This document shows positions 1 to 9,272 of a DNA stretch of 64,000 bases, piece by piece; within the stretch, counting starts at the first letter, position 1, and each line of letters opens with the position of its first letter. The notes beneath the pieces were generated by a model. That model worked only from the letters and a program-made list of their open reading frames with translations, made no database searches and was not told the DNA's origin. Origin of the DNA: Hungatella sp. (lineage in GTDB: Bacteria > Bacillota > Clostridia > Lachnospirales > Lachnospiraceae); NCBI GenBank assembly GCA_022796015.1, contig JAAWHU010000004.1, positions 17,957 to 81,956 of the forward strand. The letters run 5' to 3'. The position numbers and the translations under genes are program-made.

Positions 1-394
1 TCATTACCTCCGTATAAATACCGCTTTTTATGGTTCCCTCCGTTCCGATAACTCCCACCTTCTTGTTGCGCGTGGCCTTCACCGCCGTCCTTGCTCCGGC
101 GCGGATAACGCCGATAATGGGGATATCAAACTCCTTCTCCACAGTCTCTAAGGCATATGCGCTGGCTGTGTTGCAGGCAATGACAATAGCCTTCACCTTC
201 TGGGTCATGAGAAACCGGATAATCTGCCTGGAATAGCGCAGCACCGTATCCTGGGATTTGCTTCCGTAAGGCACTCTGGCCGTATCTCCAAAATAGACGA
301 TGCTCTCTCCAGGCATCTGACGCATAATCTCTCTTGCCACGGTGAGACCGCCGATTCCCGAGTCAAAAACTCCCACAGAAGCGTTTCTATCCAT
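1..394 (-). CDS. murI: Glutamate racemase, 3' part cut off by window edge
   Basis: Translating the minus strand from the ATG at 394 gives about 131 residues that run off the window without a stop. The N-terminus reads MDRNASVGVFDSGIGGLTV, the family's opening with the first catalytic-loop Asp. It is followed by YFGDTARVPYG, IACNTASAYALE (the Cys of the AxCNTA motif is the first catalytic acid/base) and GVIGTEGTIKSG. These are diagnostic of MurI, which converts L- to D-glutamate for peptidoglycan in the cytoplasm. The start overlaps the end of ddl by 8 bases, so the two wall-precursor genes are probably translationally coupled in a ddl-murI operon. The second catalytic Cys lies beyond the window and cannot be checked. 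Confidence 0.95.
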   Translation of the reverse strand, partial: MDRNASVGVFDSGIGGLTVAREIMRQMPGESIVYFGDTARVPYGSKSQDTVLRYSRQIIRFLMTQKVKAIVIACNTASAYALETVEKEFDIPIIGVIRAGARTAVKATRNKKVGVIGTEGTIKSGIYTEVM

Positions 395-1454
395 GGTAAC
401 GCTCCTTTGCACACTGAATCAGCTCTTCTACCAGCTGGGGCTTTGAGATTCCTCTGGCTTCCCACAGCACGGGATACATGCTGATGGCAGTGAAACCCGG
501 CATGGTGTTAATCTCATTGAACACCACCTCCCCCTGGTCTGTCACAAAAAAATCCACCCTGGACAGCCCGTACCCATCGATGGCCTGAAAGATTTTTCCC
601 GCCGCCTGGCGCAGCTCCTCCGCCCCATTGCCGGGAAGGCAGGGGTCTATGACAGTCTTGGACTCTTCATTATAATATTTGGATTCATAATCGTAGAAAT
701 CCGCGGCTGCCAGTATCTCTCCCACACCGGACACCTGAGGCTTTCTCTTTCCTCCCCCGAGAACGGCCGTCTCCACCTCGTGGCCTGTAATGGTCTCCTC
801 CACCAGAATCTTTCTGTCATGGTCCGCGGCGTCTCTCAACGCTTTTTTCAGGGCGTCCCTGTCCTGTGCCTTGCTGACTCCCCTGGAAGAGCCTGCATTG
901 GAGGGCTTTACAAACACAGGATAGGAAAGCTTGTTTTCCACCTTCTCCACCACCTGGTCCATATCCTCCAGCTCCTCCCTCATTACCGGCACATACTCTG
1001 CCTGACGGATTCCCAGGGCATCTACAATCACCTTTGTGTACAGCTTATCCATGGCAACTGCCGAGGAGAGAACTCCGCAGCCCACATAGGGGATTCCCGC
1101 CAGTTCAAACAGCCCCTGGATGGTGCCATCCTCCCCGAAAAGCCCGTGGAGCACCGGGAATGCCACATCAACAGGTTTCTTTTCCACACTGCCGTCCTCC
1201 CCAAAGATCAGAAGGCACCTATGAGTCCTATCCGGTGAAATGATGGCTCTCTTCTTACTGCTGCGCCAGGTATCCTCACACAGCTCCTTTATGGAATCCA
1301 CCAGGAGCCATCGTCCCTCCTGTGTAATACCGATGAGCACCAACTCATACTTTTCTTCATCTATCTGCTTAATCACATTAACCGCCGACATACAGGACAC
1401 CGTATGCTCCGAGGACTGGCCGCCAAATAAAACCGCCACAGTTTCTTTCATCAT
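387..1454 (-). CDS. ddl: D-alanine--D-alanine ligase
   Basis: This 355-residue ATP-grasp ligase joins two D-alanines for the peptidoglycan stem peptide. Visible motifs are LFGGQSSEHTVS at residues 9-20 (Glu and Ser of the D-Ala-1 site), HGLFGEDGTIQG, the ATP-grasp segment PVFVKPSNAGSSRGVSK, and the Mg-binding C-terminal stretch VFNEINTMPGFT. Length is normal for Ddl. The ATG at 1454 is preceded by AAGGAG, and a second Met follows directly. Its 3' end overlaps murI. A vancomycin-type D-Ala-D-Lac ligase is not excluded by sequence alone, but no vanH or vanX neighbour is present, so plain Ddl is the better reading. Confidence 0.95.
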   Translation of the reverse strand: MMKETVAVLFGGQSSEHTVSCMSAVNVIKQIDEEKYELVLIGITQEGRWLLVDSIKELCEDTWRSSKKRAIISPDRTHRCLLIFGEDGSVEKKPVDVAFPVLHGLFGEDGTIQGLFELAGIPYVGCGVLSSAVAMDKLYTKVIVDALGIRQAEYVPVMREELEDMDQVVEKVENKLSYPVFVKPSNAGSSRGVSKAQDRDALKKALRDAADHDRKILVEETITGHEVETAVLGGGKRKPQVSGVGEILAAADFYDYESKYYNEESKTVIDPCLPGNGAEELRQAAGKIFQAIDGYGLSRVDFFVTDQGEVVFNEINTMPGFTAISMYPVLWEARGISKPQLVEELIQCAKERYHG

Positions 1455-1490
1455 GGAAAAAATCTCCTTAAATTTTGATTTTCGTGTTTC

Positions 1491-1518
1491 ATTATACCAT
1501 ACCTGGTTATAATTACAA
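1491..1518 (-). promoter_or_regulatory. Sigma-A promoter for ddl-murI
   Basis: On the minus strand there is TTGTAA (1518-1513), a 16-base spacer, and a perfect TATAAT (1496-1491). It lies 37 bases upstream of the ddl start. The opposite strand of the same segment must also serve spoIIR. Confidence 0.6.
1505..1513 (+). promoter_or_regulatory. Possible forespore sigma-F -10 element for spoIIR
   Basis: GGTTATAAT matches the GGNNANANT -10 consensus of sigma-F/sigma-G and sits 34 bases before the spoIIR start. In Bacillus spoIIR is transcribed by sigma-F. The -35 region about 15 bases upstream is a poor match to GYATA, so this is only suggestive. Confidence 0.3.
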
Positions 1519-1546
1519 TTAAGAATCTATTAAGAGGTGAAATACA

Positions 1547-2161
1547 ATGAAATATCAAAGAACCCTGATTTTGTCTGCCTCCTGTCTTCTCATTGCACTT
1601 TTGTGTTCTATTGTATGGGGGTATCAAAAAGATAAGTACTTAACAGAGCGGATCGCTCCCAAGATTCTGCGTTTTCATGTGCTGGCCAACTCCAACAGCA
1701 GCCGGGACCAGCAGTTGAAAGCACAGGTAAAATCCCTTATTCTAAAGAAACTTAAAGACTGCCCCGCTGATTCCAAGGAAGATCTCTGCGCCTATATTGA
1801 GGAAAATAAAGAGACCTTGGAGGCCTTTGCCGATACATATTTGCAAAGGGAAGGCTGCAGCTACCGCACCAGCATTCAGATTACCAAAGCATATTTTCCC
1901 ACCAAGTCATACGGCAGCCTGGTACTGCCCTGCGGGACTTACGATACGGTCCAGGTGGAGCTTGGCGCAGGGCGGGGACGGAACTGGTGGTGCGTCCTGT
2001 ATCCCAGGCTTTGTTTTATTGAGGAGACCCGGCCGGTCTTTCCCGAGACTTCCGTAGAAGAGCTTAAGGCCCTCCTGTCGGAGGAGGACTGCCGGTCCCT
2101 TATGAACAATCCTCCTACGTTTCATATACGCCTTAAGCTGTTGGAGCTTCTGTCTAACTAA
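1547..2161 (+). CDS. spoIIR: Stage II sporulation protein R
   Basis: This 204-residue protein has an N-terminal signal/anchor segment (residues about 6-25) and then the family hallmark ILRFHVLANSNSSRDQQLKAQ, in which the RxHVLANS motif is diagnostic of SpoIIR. In Bacillus SpoIIR is made in the forespore, crosses into the intermembrane space and triggers SpoIIGA to process pro-sigma-E in the mother cell. The start ATG follows AAGAGGTGAAATACA. The gene converges on the second TolC-like gene with an 8-base overlap (2154-2161), leaving no room for a terminator between them. A candidate sigma-F element lies upstream. Confidence 0.93.
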   Translation: MKYQRTLILSASCLLIALLCSIVWGYQKDKYLTERIAPKILRFHVLANSNSSRDQQLKAQVKSLILKKLKDCPADSKEDLCAYIEENKETLEAFADTYLQREGCSYRTSIQITKAYFPTKSYGSLVLPCGTYDTVQVELGAGRGRNWWCVLYPRLCFIEETRPVFPETSVEELKALLSEEDCRSLMNNPPTFHIRLKLLELLSN

Positions 2162-3302
2162 TGTCCGCGATACCCTCCACGGCCCAGCGATAGCTCTCCA
2201 TAGCCTGTAAAAGCTCAAGGCCTGCAGACGTGGCTGCCATATCCTGCTGAAGGTAGGCAAGCCTTAACTGAAGGTATTGCAGCTTCCCCAGCATCCCCAG
2301 CTGGTACTTCATGTCATTGCCGTCCATAGTGATGCGGGCCCCCTCCAAAGCGGTAGTCGCCGCCTCATAGGCCTTCTGCTTCTCCAGCACAGTCTGATAA
2401 AGGGATTCCAGCTGGGCCTTCAGCTTTGCTTCTCCCTCCTCTATGGTGCGGGTTCTGGCATCCTGTCCGGCAGTGCCTCTTGCAACAACAGCTCTCTGTT
2501 CAATCAACGTATAGTTATTGCCTATGGCCTTTGTCAGGTCCGTCTCAGGATTCATGGCGGCGATCTCTGCAAGATTTGGAGCGGGAGCCTGCCTGATCTC
2601 AACCACTGCGTCATAGGGCCAGCCTGTCATGTAGCACAGCTGCCGGCTCAGACTGGTGAGAGTATCATTTAAGGCCTGCTGCTGCACCTGGGCAGACTGC
2701 AGGGAGGTCCATGCAGATTCCACTGCCGCATCCGTGGCCATCCCCATATTCCTCTGGGTTACCGTAGAATCGTAGGCCGCCTGGGCCAGAACAACGGAGG
2801 TATCCACCAGTTCTTTCGAGGCAAGAGCCTGGCTGTATCCGATCATCAGCTGCTGTACCCCTGAGGTTAGCTGTTTTCTTGTCTGGCCCAGCACGCCTTT
2901 GGTTCCGCTGTCAACGGATTTCATAGCCTTTTCAAATCCCTTTGCTGCCTCTTTGTAGGCCTTGGCATAAGCCGTGTAGGTCTGGTATATTATGGGATTT
3001 TGGTCTTTTATCTCTTTTGCATCGGACTGCATCTCAGACGCCTCCGCCCGCAGGGCCTGGGCCGCCTCTTCCATAGGCGCCTTGTTGATGTCAATCTTTT
3101 TGATTACCTGCTGGTAGGTCGGGTTGTACTGCTCCACCAGATCCGCAATCTCGTCGTATTCCAGCACATCATCCCGAAGCCTGGCCCATGTCTCCTGGTC
3201 CATGGATTCTGGTTTATCCATCTGGGCCGGCACATTTACCGGGGCGGCTGCGGCAAGTACACCTGCCAGGCCCAGGGCTGTCATGATCTTTCGGGGCCTC
3301 AT
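2154..3302 (-). CDS. TolC family protein, second copy of the efflux operon
   Basis: This 382-residue protein has a cleavable-looking signal peptide (residues 1-26, ending in an Ala-rich stretch). The body is long, Gln/Ala-rich and coiled-coil, as in outer-membrane efflux (OEP) domains. It is a paralogue of the gene directly upstream: both begin the mature part with a WARLRD-VLEY block and end with a short ALESYDW-like or AMESYRW-like motif. Its start overlaps the stop of the upstream paralogue by 4 bases (ATGA), so translation is coupled. TolC proteins normally form outer-membrane channels. This host appears to be monoderm, so the real role (cell-wall channel or periplasm-like helical adaptor) is unknown. 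It is the last gene of the operon. Confidence 0.85.
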   Translation of the reverse strand: MRPRKIMTALGLAGVLAAAAPVNVPAQMDKPESMDQETWARLRDDVLEYDEIADLVEQYNPTYQQVIKKIDINKAPMEEAAQALRAEASEMQSDAKEIKDQNPIIYQTYTAYAKAYKEAAKGFEKAMKSVDSGTKGVLGQTRKQLTSGVQQLMIGYSQALASKELVDTSVVLAQAAYDSTVTQRNMGMATDAAVESAWTSLQSAQVQQQALNDTLTSLSRQLCYMTGWPYDAVVEIRQAPAPNLAEIAAMNPETDLTKAIGNNYTLIEQRAVVARGTAGQDARTRTIEEGEAKLKAQLESLYQTVLEKQKAYEAATTALEGARITMDGNDMKYQLGMLGKLQYLQLRLAYLQQDMAATSAGLELLQAMESYRWAVEGIADIS

Positions 3303-4435
3303 GATCTCACTCCCCTTACTACCCAGTCATAGCTTTCCAAGGCCTGAAACAGTTCCAGGTTCTTTGCTTCCACGTCCATCTGGGCCGCCACCATATCAGC
3401 GTCAGCCTGGAGATATTCCAGACGGCTGATGGTTCCCAGCTGGAACTTCGTTGCTGAAGTGTTCCAGGTCTTGGAAGCAACATCCAGCTTTAAAAGGGAT
3501 TCGTCATAGCTGTTTTTGGCCTGGATCACCTTCTGATAAGCATCGCTTACCGCCATGGCGATCTGCTGCTTATCATCGGCTATGGTCTGCTCATAGATCC
3601 TGCGGTTGGCATCGTTCGTGGAGTTTTCCAGATTCATCTCATGCATCTTTAAGGTGTAATCCGCCTCCATAGCCTTTGCCTTATCTGCCTCGGGATCAAT
3701 GGCCGGGATTCTCTCCATATCTACCGCCGGCATGGAGCGGATCTCGGGAACTGCCCCCTGGGTCCAGCCCAGCATAACGATTAAGTTCTGCCTTGTAGTC
3801 TCAATCTGATTCTCAAGGGCAATGACCTGGGCATCGACGCTCTGAAGGTTCTGCTGGGCCGTGAGCACATCGGCGTAAGTAGCCATCCCCTGGCTCTGAC
3901 GCCCCTGGGCGGAGGTCAGGGCCGTCTCCAGCATCTCCCTGTTCTTCTTCAGGGAGGTCAGCTGATACTGCAGCTTATAATAAGTATTCATAGCCGTCTG
4001 GGCCTGTATGACAAGCTTCTTTTCCGTCAGGGTATACTGGATAAGCTTTGTCCCCCGATCATCCACATTATTCTCCGCCTGATTCTCCGCCTGGCGGGCA
4101 GAAACCTGGCTGAGGATCATGGACATGTTGTCCTCCGCATCCCCTGCGTCTCTCCAGTGGTCGTCCGCTACGTCCAAAAGATCATCCACCACATCCTCGG
4201 CTGTTCTGGCAGTGTCCTTACTGTACTCCTGCTCGTTGTTGAGGACCGTGGCATTGTACTCATGAATCAGGTCCTCGATCTCCTCATATTCCAGCACATT
4301 GTCCCGCAGCCTCGCCCATTCCTCGGCGCTTCTGGCAAATTCCGGGCTGCCGGCCAATGCCTGAACCGGCGCTCCCGCACTTAAGGATACTGCCATGCAC
4401 AAAGACACGGGAAGTATCAATGGTTTTCGTCTCAT
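3299..4435 (-). CDS. TolC family protein, first copy of the efflux operon
   Basis: The protein has 378 residues, a signal peptide (about 1-28) and alpha-helical repeats rich in Gln, Ala and Asn, typical of the OEP/TolC fold. The repeated core with LTSAQGRQSQGMATYADVL resembles the helix-turn-strand region of the family. It starts 10 bases after the RND pump stop and overlaps the next paralogue by 4 bases. Two different TolC-like proteins in one operon would permit a hetero-oligomer. That is inference: the sequence shows only that both are intact and both have export signals. Confidence 0.85.
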   Translation of the reverse strand: MRRKPLILPVSLCMAVSLSAGAPVQALAGSPEFARSAEEWARLRDNVLEYEEIEDLIHEYNATVLNNEQEYSKDTARTAEDVVDDLLDVADDHWRDAGDAEDNMSMILSQVSARQAENQAENNVDDRGTKLIQYTLTEKKLVIQAQTAMNTYYKLQYQLTSLKKNREMLETALTSAQGRQSQGMATYADVLTAQQNLQSVDAQVIALENQIETTRQNLIVMLGWTQGAVPEIRSMPAVDMERIPAIDPEADKAKAMEADYTLKMHEMNLENSTNDANRRIYEQTIADDKQQIAMAVSDAYQKVIQAKNSYDESLLKLDVASKTWNTSATKFQLGTISRLEYLQADADMVAAQMDVEAKNLELFQALESYDWVVRGVRS

Positions 4436-4445
4436 AATCTCCTCC

Positions 4446-7400
4446 TTAATCCTCTAAAACCGGCTGCCTTTTCCTCCTTTTACTCATAACAGAGTAATAT
4501 GCCGGCAGCATTAACAGCGCCAAAATTGTGGAAGCCACCAGACCGCCTACATCCACCAGAGCCAGGCCCTGCATCATCTCTCCGGCATCGCCGTAAGCCA
4601 GACACATGGGTATCATAGCCACAATGGTAGTCAGTGTAGTCATAAGAATGGGGCGGAGACGGGTGGTCCCGGCCTCAACCAGGGCCGTCTCCATATCCAT
4701 ATCCTGACGGTACTGATTGACTGTATCCACATATAAAATACCGTTGTTTACCACGGTACCTACCAACATAAGAAATCCAAGCATGGATGGCATACTGATG
4801 GGCACATCCGCCGCAAACAGGAAGCTGAATGAGCCGATCAGTGCAAAAGGTATGGTGGTCATAACCATAAGAGAGAACTTAGGCGATTCAAACTGGGCCG
4901 CCATAACCACAAATACCAGGAACACTGCAATGAGCACAGCCTGAAGCAGGGCCCCTATCTCTTCCACCATGCTTTCGTCCACAGCATTCTGGGCAGTGGA
5001 GATATCCGGGTTCATAAGGGGTTTTACCACCTGGTTCATAAGCAGATTCTTCATATCAGCTACGGCTTTGTCGTCCTCTGTGTTCACCAGCTCCGTATAA
5101 TCTCCGGTCACCGTCACCTGATACTGCTTGTTGGATCTCAGAATATTTAAGGGGCTGTCCTGAAAATATACTTCCCCGATATCGGTTAAAGCCACGCTGG
5201 AGCCTGTAGCGGTGGGTATCACAATTCCCTTTACCTGGTCTAAGGACGCATACTCATCATCAGGATACTCCACCATGACGCTGATTTCGTTGCCGTTCAC
5301 ATCCAGGGTAGTAGCCTCTGTCCCGCTGAGCATCATGTTGATCATACCGGCCACCTGAACCGGAGACAATCCCTCCGCCGACGCTTTAATGGGATCAATG
5401 TCGATCTTGATAAGCGGCGCCGCATTTTCCAGGGTGGAATGTACCCGGGTAACCTCCGGCCGTTCTGTCAGTGCCTTCACAATCTCATCGGATACATCCT
5501 TCAGGCTTTCATACTGGGTACTCTCCAGAATCACTTCAAAACCGCTGGCAGTGGTCATCATAGCTCCCATCATGCTGCTGGCCTCCATGGTGATATCGCA
5601 GTCTGCTATGCCGGTGAGCGCCGGCTTCCAAAGCTTAATGACCTCCTCAGTGTCAAGAGGGCTGTCATCCTTTAAGTACACAGTCAGGGTGGCCGCCGAA
5701 CCGCCGCTCATGCTTAAGCCTGTGGAACCATAAGAGAGCATATAAGAATCCACATATATCTGGTTCTCCGGGGAGGTTATCATATCCTCGGCCTTCTTAA
5801 GGATCTCGTCAACCTTTTCAATCCTGAGTCCCGGCCTGGTCTCAATGGAAATACTCACTGCATTCTCGTCTGCCGACGCCATAAGCTCCATTCCCAGCTG
5901 GCCGGCCAGAACAACGGACAGCCCCAGGAGTACAATGGATGTAAAAATAACCGTCTTCCTCTTTGGAAGAAGCACCTTCATAATATTTCTGTAGCCGTTC
6001 TGAAGCCCTGTAATCATTCCTGACAGAGGTGCATGCTCCCTCTCCTTGGGACGGTACAGGGTGTAGCACAGAGGCACAATGGTCATGGCGGAGATCAGAG
6101 AGGCAAGCATACAGAACACAATGGTAAATCCAAGGGGTTTAAACATCTGGCCTGACATGCCCTCCAGAAAAGCCAGAGGAAGGAATACCACACAGGTGGT
6201 TACGGTTCCGCCGATAATGGACTGGAGCACCACGCCGCTTCCCTTCAGGGCCGCGTCGGTATACTCTCTGAATCCCACTCCCCTGGTGGACCGAAAACAG
6301 CTTTCCAGGACTACAATGGAGTTATCTACCATCATACCGACTCCCAGCACCAGGCTGCTCAAGGTAATCACATTAAGGGAAAATCCCATGGTGCTCATGG
6401 AAATCAGAGCCGCCAGAATGGAAATCGGTATGGAGGTTCCTACAATCAGAGAAGCCTTCACGTCCCCGAAAAACAGGAAGATGATAGTCATAGAAACCAG
6501 AATGGCCATAGCCATGGTCTGCATAACCGATTTTAGGGAAGACTTAATCATATCGCTGTTGTCATCCACCACTACGATCTCCAGATTCGGGTCCCCTGCC
6601 AACAGCCTTTTTACGGTGGACATCGTATCCTTGGACACCTCGATATCGCTGCTGCTCTGCTGCTTTTTGATCTGAATGGCAATGGTATCCCGGCCGTTGT
6701 ACCGGCCGATACCGGCAGCCTCCTCCAGGGAAGTATAGATATTGGCTACATCCTCCAGATAGATGATATTGCCGCTGCCCAGGGTGATCGGAATACTTTT
6801 TAAGCTCTCTATGGTACTGTAATCTACTCCGGCTGATACGGACAGGTTCTGGCCTCCCACCTGGGTATCTCCCACGGGAAAAGAGAAATCGGCATTGGTT
6901 ATGGCCGAAGCCACGCCGTTCATACTCAGGCGGTACTGAGTAAGCTTCTCCGGTATCAATTCAATCTTTACATATTCCTTGCGGCCTCCGCTGATATCCA
7001 CGCTTGCCACGGAGGATAATTTCTCAAATTCCGGAACAATGGTGTCATTGACATAGTTGTACAGGTTAGCCTGGGTATCGTTGTTCACTGCCAGGGAAAC
7101 ACTGGCCATGTCGTTAATGTTCATCTCCATGATCACCGGTGTCTGCACATCATCGGGAAGCTCTGAGCCCAGGGCATCCATCTTTTTCTTCAGATCATCA
7201 TAGGCATCATCAATATCAATGCCGTATTCATATTCCAAAAGAACAATAGAATAGTTCTCACTGGAAACGCTGGTAACTCCCTTCATACCGCTTAAGGTAC
7301 CTGTCTCATCCTCAATGGGTTTTGTCACCAGCTCATTGACATCATCGGGGCTGGCTCCCGGATACAAGGTAAACACCACCAGCATAGGCATATCCATAGA

Positions 7401-7514
7401 TGGAATCAGCTCCAGCTTTGAGGACAGCACCGAGCTTAACCCAAATACAATGAGGCACAGAACTACCATGAGCGTAGTCACAGGCCTTTTGAGGACGGAT
7501 TTTGTTATACTCAT
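4446..7514 (-). CDS. RND-family efflux permease (AcrB/HAE1-like)
   Basis: This 1,022-residue inner-membrane transporter has the two-fold RND layout: TM1 near residues 10-30, a large extracytoplasmic porter domain, TM2-7 from about 335-560, a second porter domain, and TM8-12 to the C-terminus. The TM4 motif reads GVGMMVDNSIVVLES, so the first Asp of the AcrB Asp407-Asp408 pair is kept and the second is Asn. The TM10 segment reads GTVVNNGILYVDT, where AcrB has Lys940. The proton relay is therefore altered. It lies 12 bases after the adaptor gene and 10 before the first TolC-like gene, in one operon controlled by the TetR repressor. The substrate cannot be read from sequence. Confidence 0.93.
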   Translation of the reverse strand: MSITKSVLKRPVTTLMVVLCLIVFGLSSVLSSKLELIPSMDMPMLVVFTLYPGASPDDVNELVTKPIEDETGTLSGMKGVTSVSSENYSIVLLEYEYGIDIDDAYDDLKKKMDALGSELPDDVQTPVIMEMNINDMASVSLAVNNDTQANLYNYVNDTIVPEFEKLSSVASVDISGGRKEYVKIELIPEKLTQYRLSMNGVASAITNADFSFPVGDTQVGGQNLSVSAGVDYSTIESLKSIPITLGSGNIIYLEDVANIYTSLEEAAGIGRYNGRDTIAIQIKKQQSSSDIEVSKDTMSTVKRLLAGDPNLEIVVVDDNSDMIKSSLKSVMQTMAMAILVSMTIIFLFFGDVKASLIVGTSIPISILAALISMSTMGFSLNVITLSSLVLGVGMMVDNSIVVLESCFRSTRGVGFREYTDAALKGSGVVLQSIIGGTVTTCVVFLPLAFLEGMSGQMFKPLGFTIVFCMLASLISAMTIVPLCYTLYRPKEREHAPLSGMITGLQNGYRNIMKVLLPKRKTVIFTSIVLLGLSVVLAGQLGMELMASADENAVSISIETRPGLRIEKVDEILKKAEDMITSPENQIYVDSYMLSYGSTGLSMSGGSAATLTVYLKDDSPLDTEEVIKLWKPALTGIADCDITMEASSMMGAMMTTASGFEVILESTQYESLKDVSDEIVKALTERPEVTRVHSTLENAAPLIKIDIDPIKASAEGLSPVQVAGMINMMLSGTEATTLDVNGNEISVMVEYPDDEYASLDQVKGIVIPTATGSSVALTDIGEVYFQDSPLNILRSNKQYQVTVTGDYTELVNTEDDKAVADMKNLLMNQVVKPLMNPDISTAQNAVDESMVEEIGALLQAVLIAVFLVFVVMAAQFESPKFSLMVMTTIPFALIGSFSFLFAADVPISMPSMLGFLMLVGTVVNNGILYVDTVNQYRQDMDMETALVEAGTTRLRPILMTTLTTIVAMIPMCLAYGDAGEMMQGLALVDVGGLVASTILALLMLPAYYSVMSKRRKRQPVLED

Positions 7515-7526
7515 TGTGCATCCCCC

Positions 7527-8588
7527 CTATTCAGCTGCTGATTCCAGAACAGCGGGAGCTCCTTCATACAGTTCCGGGCTCCATGTGGTAATCACCTGAT
7601 CTGCCCCAGACAGCCCTGAGATAATCTGTATCTTTTCGGAATCACTGATTCCGGTCTCCACATCCGCCCTGTGGATAGTTCCGCTGTCATAGGTATAGAC
7701 ATAAGGACTGCCGTTGTCATAGTAAACGGCATCCACAGGAATGGTGAGAACCTGCTTTGCCTTGTCGGATGTCACATACAGCTTTACTGTGGAGCCGCTG
7801 GCAAGGGCGTCTCCCTCTTCCACGGAAGCTTTGATCTTAAAAAGGCCTGTGGCAGGGTCTACCATAGTGTTGACCTCTGTGACAGTTCCTCCATATTCAC
7901 TTCCGCCTTTCTCAATGCGTATAGTCTCTCCCACCTTTATATGCTCCAAAACAGCCTCGGTCACTGCGAAATTCACTACCTTCGTCCCCTCGCTGGAGAT
8001 CACGCACAGGGGGCTTGACTGAGTAGCCATGTCGTGAACCTCCATGGTGCTGGATTCTATCTTACCGCTTATGGTGGCGGTAATGCTGCTGAACTCAATC
8101 TGATAGTCATAGGCCAGCTTCGCTGAATCGTACTGGATCTTGGCTGATTTTGCACCGCTTTCCACCTGCTCAAAGGCCTGTGCAGAAATGTCTCCGCTTG
8201 CATACAAAACCCTCATACGCTCCAGGTTTGTATTGGCGTCCTTTAAGGCAATCTGCGCCGCCTCAAGCTGAAGCCTGGCTCCATCTACCTGCTTTGTGTC
8301 AATCTCGCACAAAAGCTGGCCTTCCTCCACATAATCTCCTGTCTTTACATGAACCGCCGTAATCTCGCCGGCCGCTTTGGGAATCACATAAACCAAATCC
8401 GATGGCTCCACGGTTCCCGTCATACTGCGGAACAGCTCAATATCGCCTAATGCCGGCTGTTCCACTCTCACTACAGGGGGGGCCACTGCTTCAGGCGCAG
8501 GTTCCGGCGTCCAAAACCTATAACCCACAAAGGCTCCCACTGCCACAACCACTACTGCCGCTGCCGCAATCTTTGCACTTTTACTCAT
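7527..8588 (-). CDS. RND efflux adaptor (HlyD/MFP family)
   Basis: The protein has 353 residues from the ATG at 8588. A single N-terminal membrane anchor rich in Ala/Val (about residues 8-24) precedes a lipoyl/barrel-sandwich half (AGEITAVHVKTGDYVEEGQLL), a helical hairpin (about 105-165), the second lipoyl half, and beta-barrel and membrane-proximal domains. The frame is open further upstream to 8714, but the ATG at 8588 has GGAGG at good spacing. It also sits four bases after the TetR stop, so the longer form is rejected. Adaptors of this type bridge the RND pump and the outer channel. It is second in the operon, between the repressor and the pump. Confidence 0.93.
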   Translation of the reverse strand: MSKSAKIAAAAVVVVAVGAFVGYRFWTPEPAPEAVAPPVVRVEQPALGDIELFRSMTGTVEPSDLVYVIPKAAGEITAVHVKTGDYVEEGQLLCEIDTKQVDGARLQLEAAQIALKDANTNLERMRVLYASGDISAQAFEQVESGAKSAKIQYDSAKLAYDYQIEFSSITATISGKIESSTMEVHDMATQSSPLCVISSEGTKVVNFAVTEAVLEHIKVGETIRIEKGGSEYGGTVTEVNTMVDPATGLFKIKASVEEGDALASGSTVKLYVTSDKAKQVLTIPVDAVYYDNGSPYVYTYDSGTIHRADVETGISDSEKIQIISGLSGADQVITTWSPELYEGAPAVLESAAE

Positions 8589-8592
8589 CTTC

Positions 8593-9225
8593 CTAATCCT
8601 CCACCTGGTCTTTTTCAGTAGCTTTATAAGCTCCGTACCGGAGTACAGACAGCGCCTTTTTGTACTCCTCCTTAATATGCTCTTCCCTTTCAGGATTTCT
8701 ATAGAATTCCACAAAACCTGCCATCATGGAGATAGTACACTGCTTCATCAGAAGCATTACCCCATCATCCGTTTGATCTCTTAGTCTGGAGCGGTCCACC
8801 TTCCTTAAAAATTCTTCTCTTGCTGTCTGCTTTAACGCCATATCCTCCGACAGACACTCCGACATAACCGTATCCGGATATACAATGAGATTCTTATGCA
8901 GGCGGAACAGGTCATTATTCTTACAGAATTCTATACCATACTCCATCATTACTTCCATAGTGGAAAAAATATCACCATCTGTCTTCTCCAGGCATAAAAG
9001 GCAGTTCTTCCTCCACTGTCTCTCAGTATCCTCTAATAAAAACGACAGGAGATCATGCTTATCTTCAAAATATGTATAAAAACTGCCCCTGGATATTCCT
9101 GCACCTTTGATGATCTTATTGATGGATACCTTCTCATATGGTTCGGAAATAAATTCCTTCATGGAAGCCTTCCATATCAGGTTCTGCTTTTCTTCTGAAA
9201 GCCTGTAAAACCGTTCACTTGGCAT
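8593..9225 (-). CDS. TetR/AcrR-family repressor of the efflux operon
   Basis: The protein has 210 residues from the ATG at 9225, which is preceded by AGGGGGGGAG. The N-terminal helix-turn-helix contains VSINKIIKGAGISRGSFYTYF, the classic TetR recognition helix (the GSFYTYF motif), at about residues 30-50. The remainder is an all-helical ligand-binding domain with no close family signature. It is the first gene of the operon that encodes the adaptor, RND pump and two TolC-like proteins. The promoter in front of it carries two TGACA-N3-TGTCA palindromes over the -10/-35 region. It is therefore very likely an autorepressor released by a pump substrate. Confidence 0.9.
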   Translation of the reverse strand: MPSERFYRLSEEKQNLIWKASMKEFISEPYEKVSINKIIKGAGISRGSFYTYFEDKHDLLSFLLEDTERQWRKNCLLCLEKTDGDIFSTMEVMMEYGIEFCKNNDLFRLHKNLIVYPDTVMSECLSEDMALKQTAREEFLRKVDRSRLRDQTDDGVMLLMKQCTISMMAGFVEFYRNPEREEHIKEEYKKALSVLRYGAYKATEKDQVED

Positions 9226-9272
9226 CTTCACTCCCCCCCTGTTTTCCGGGATGTCCTCCTTGAGCCGCAAAA

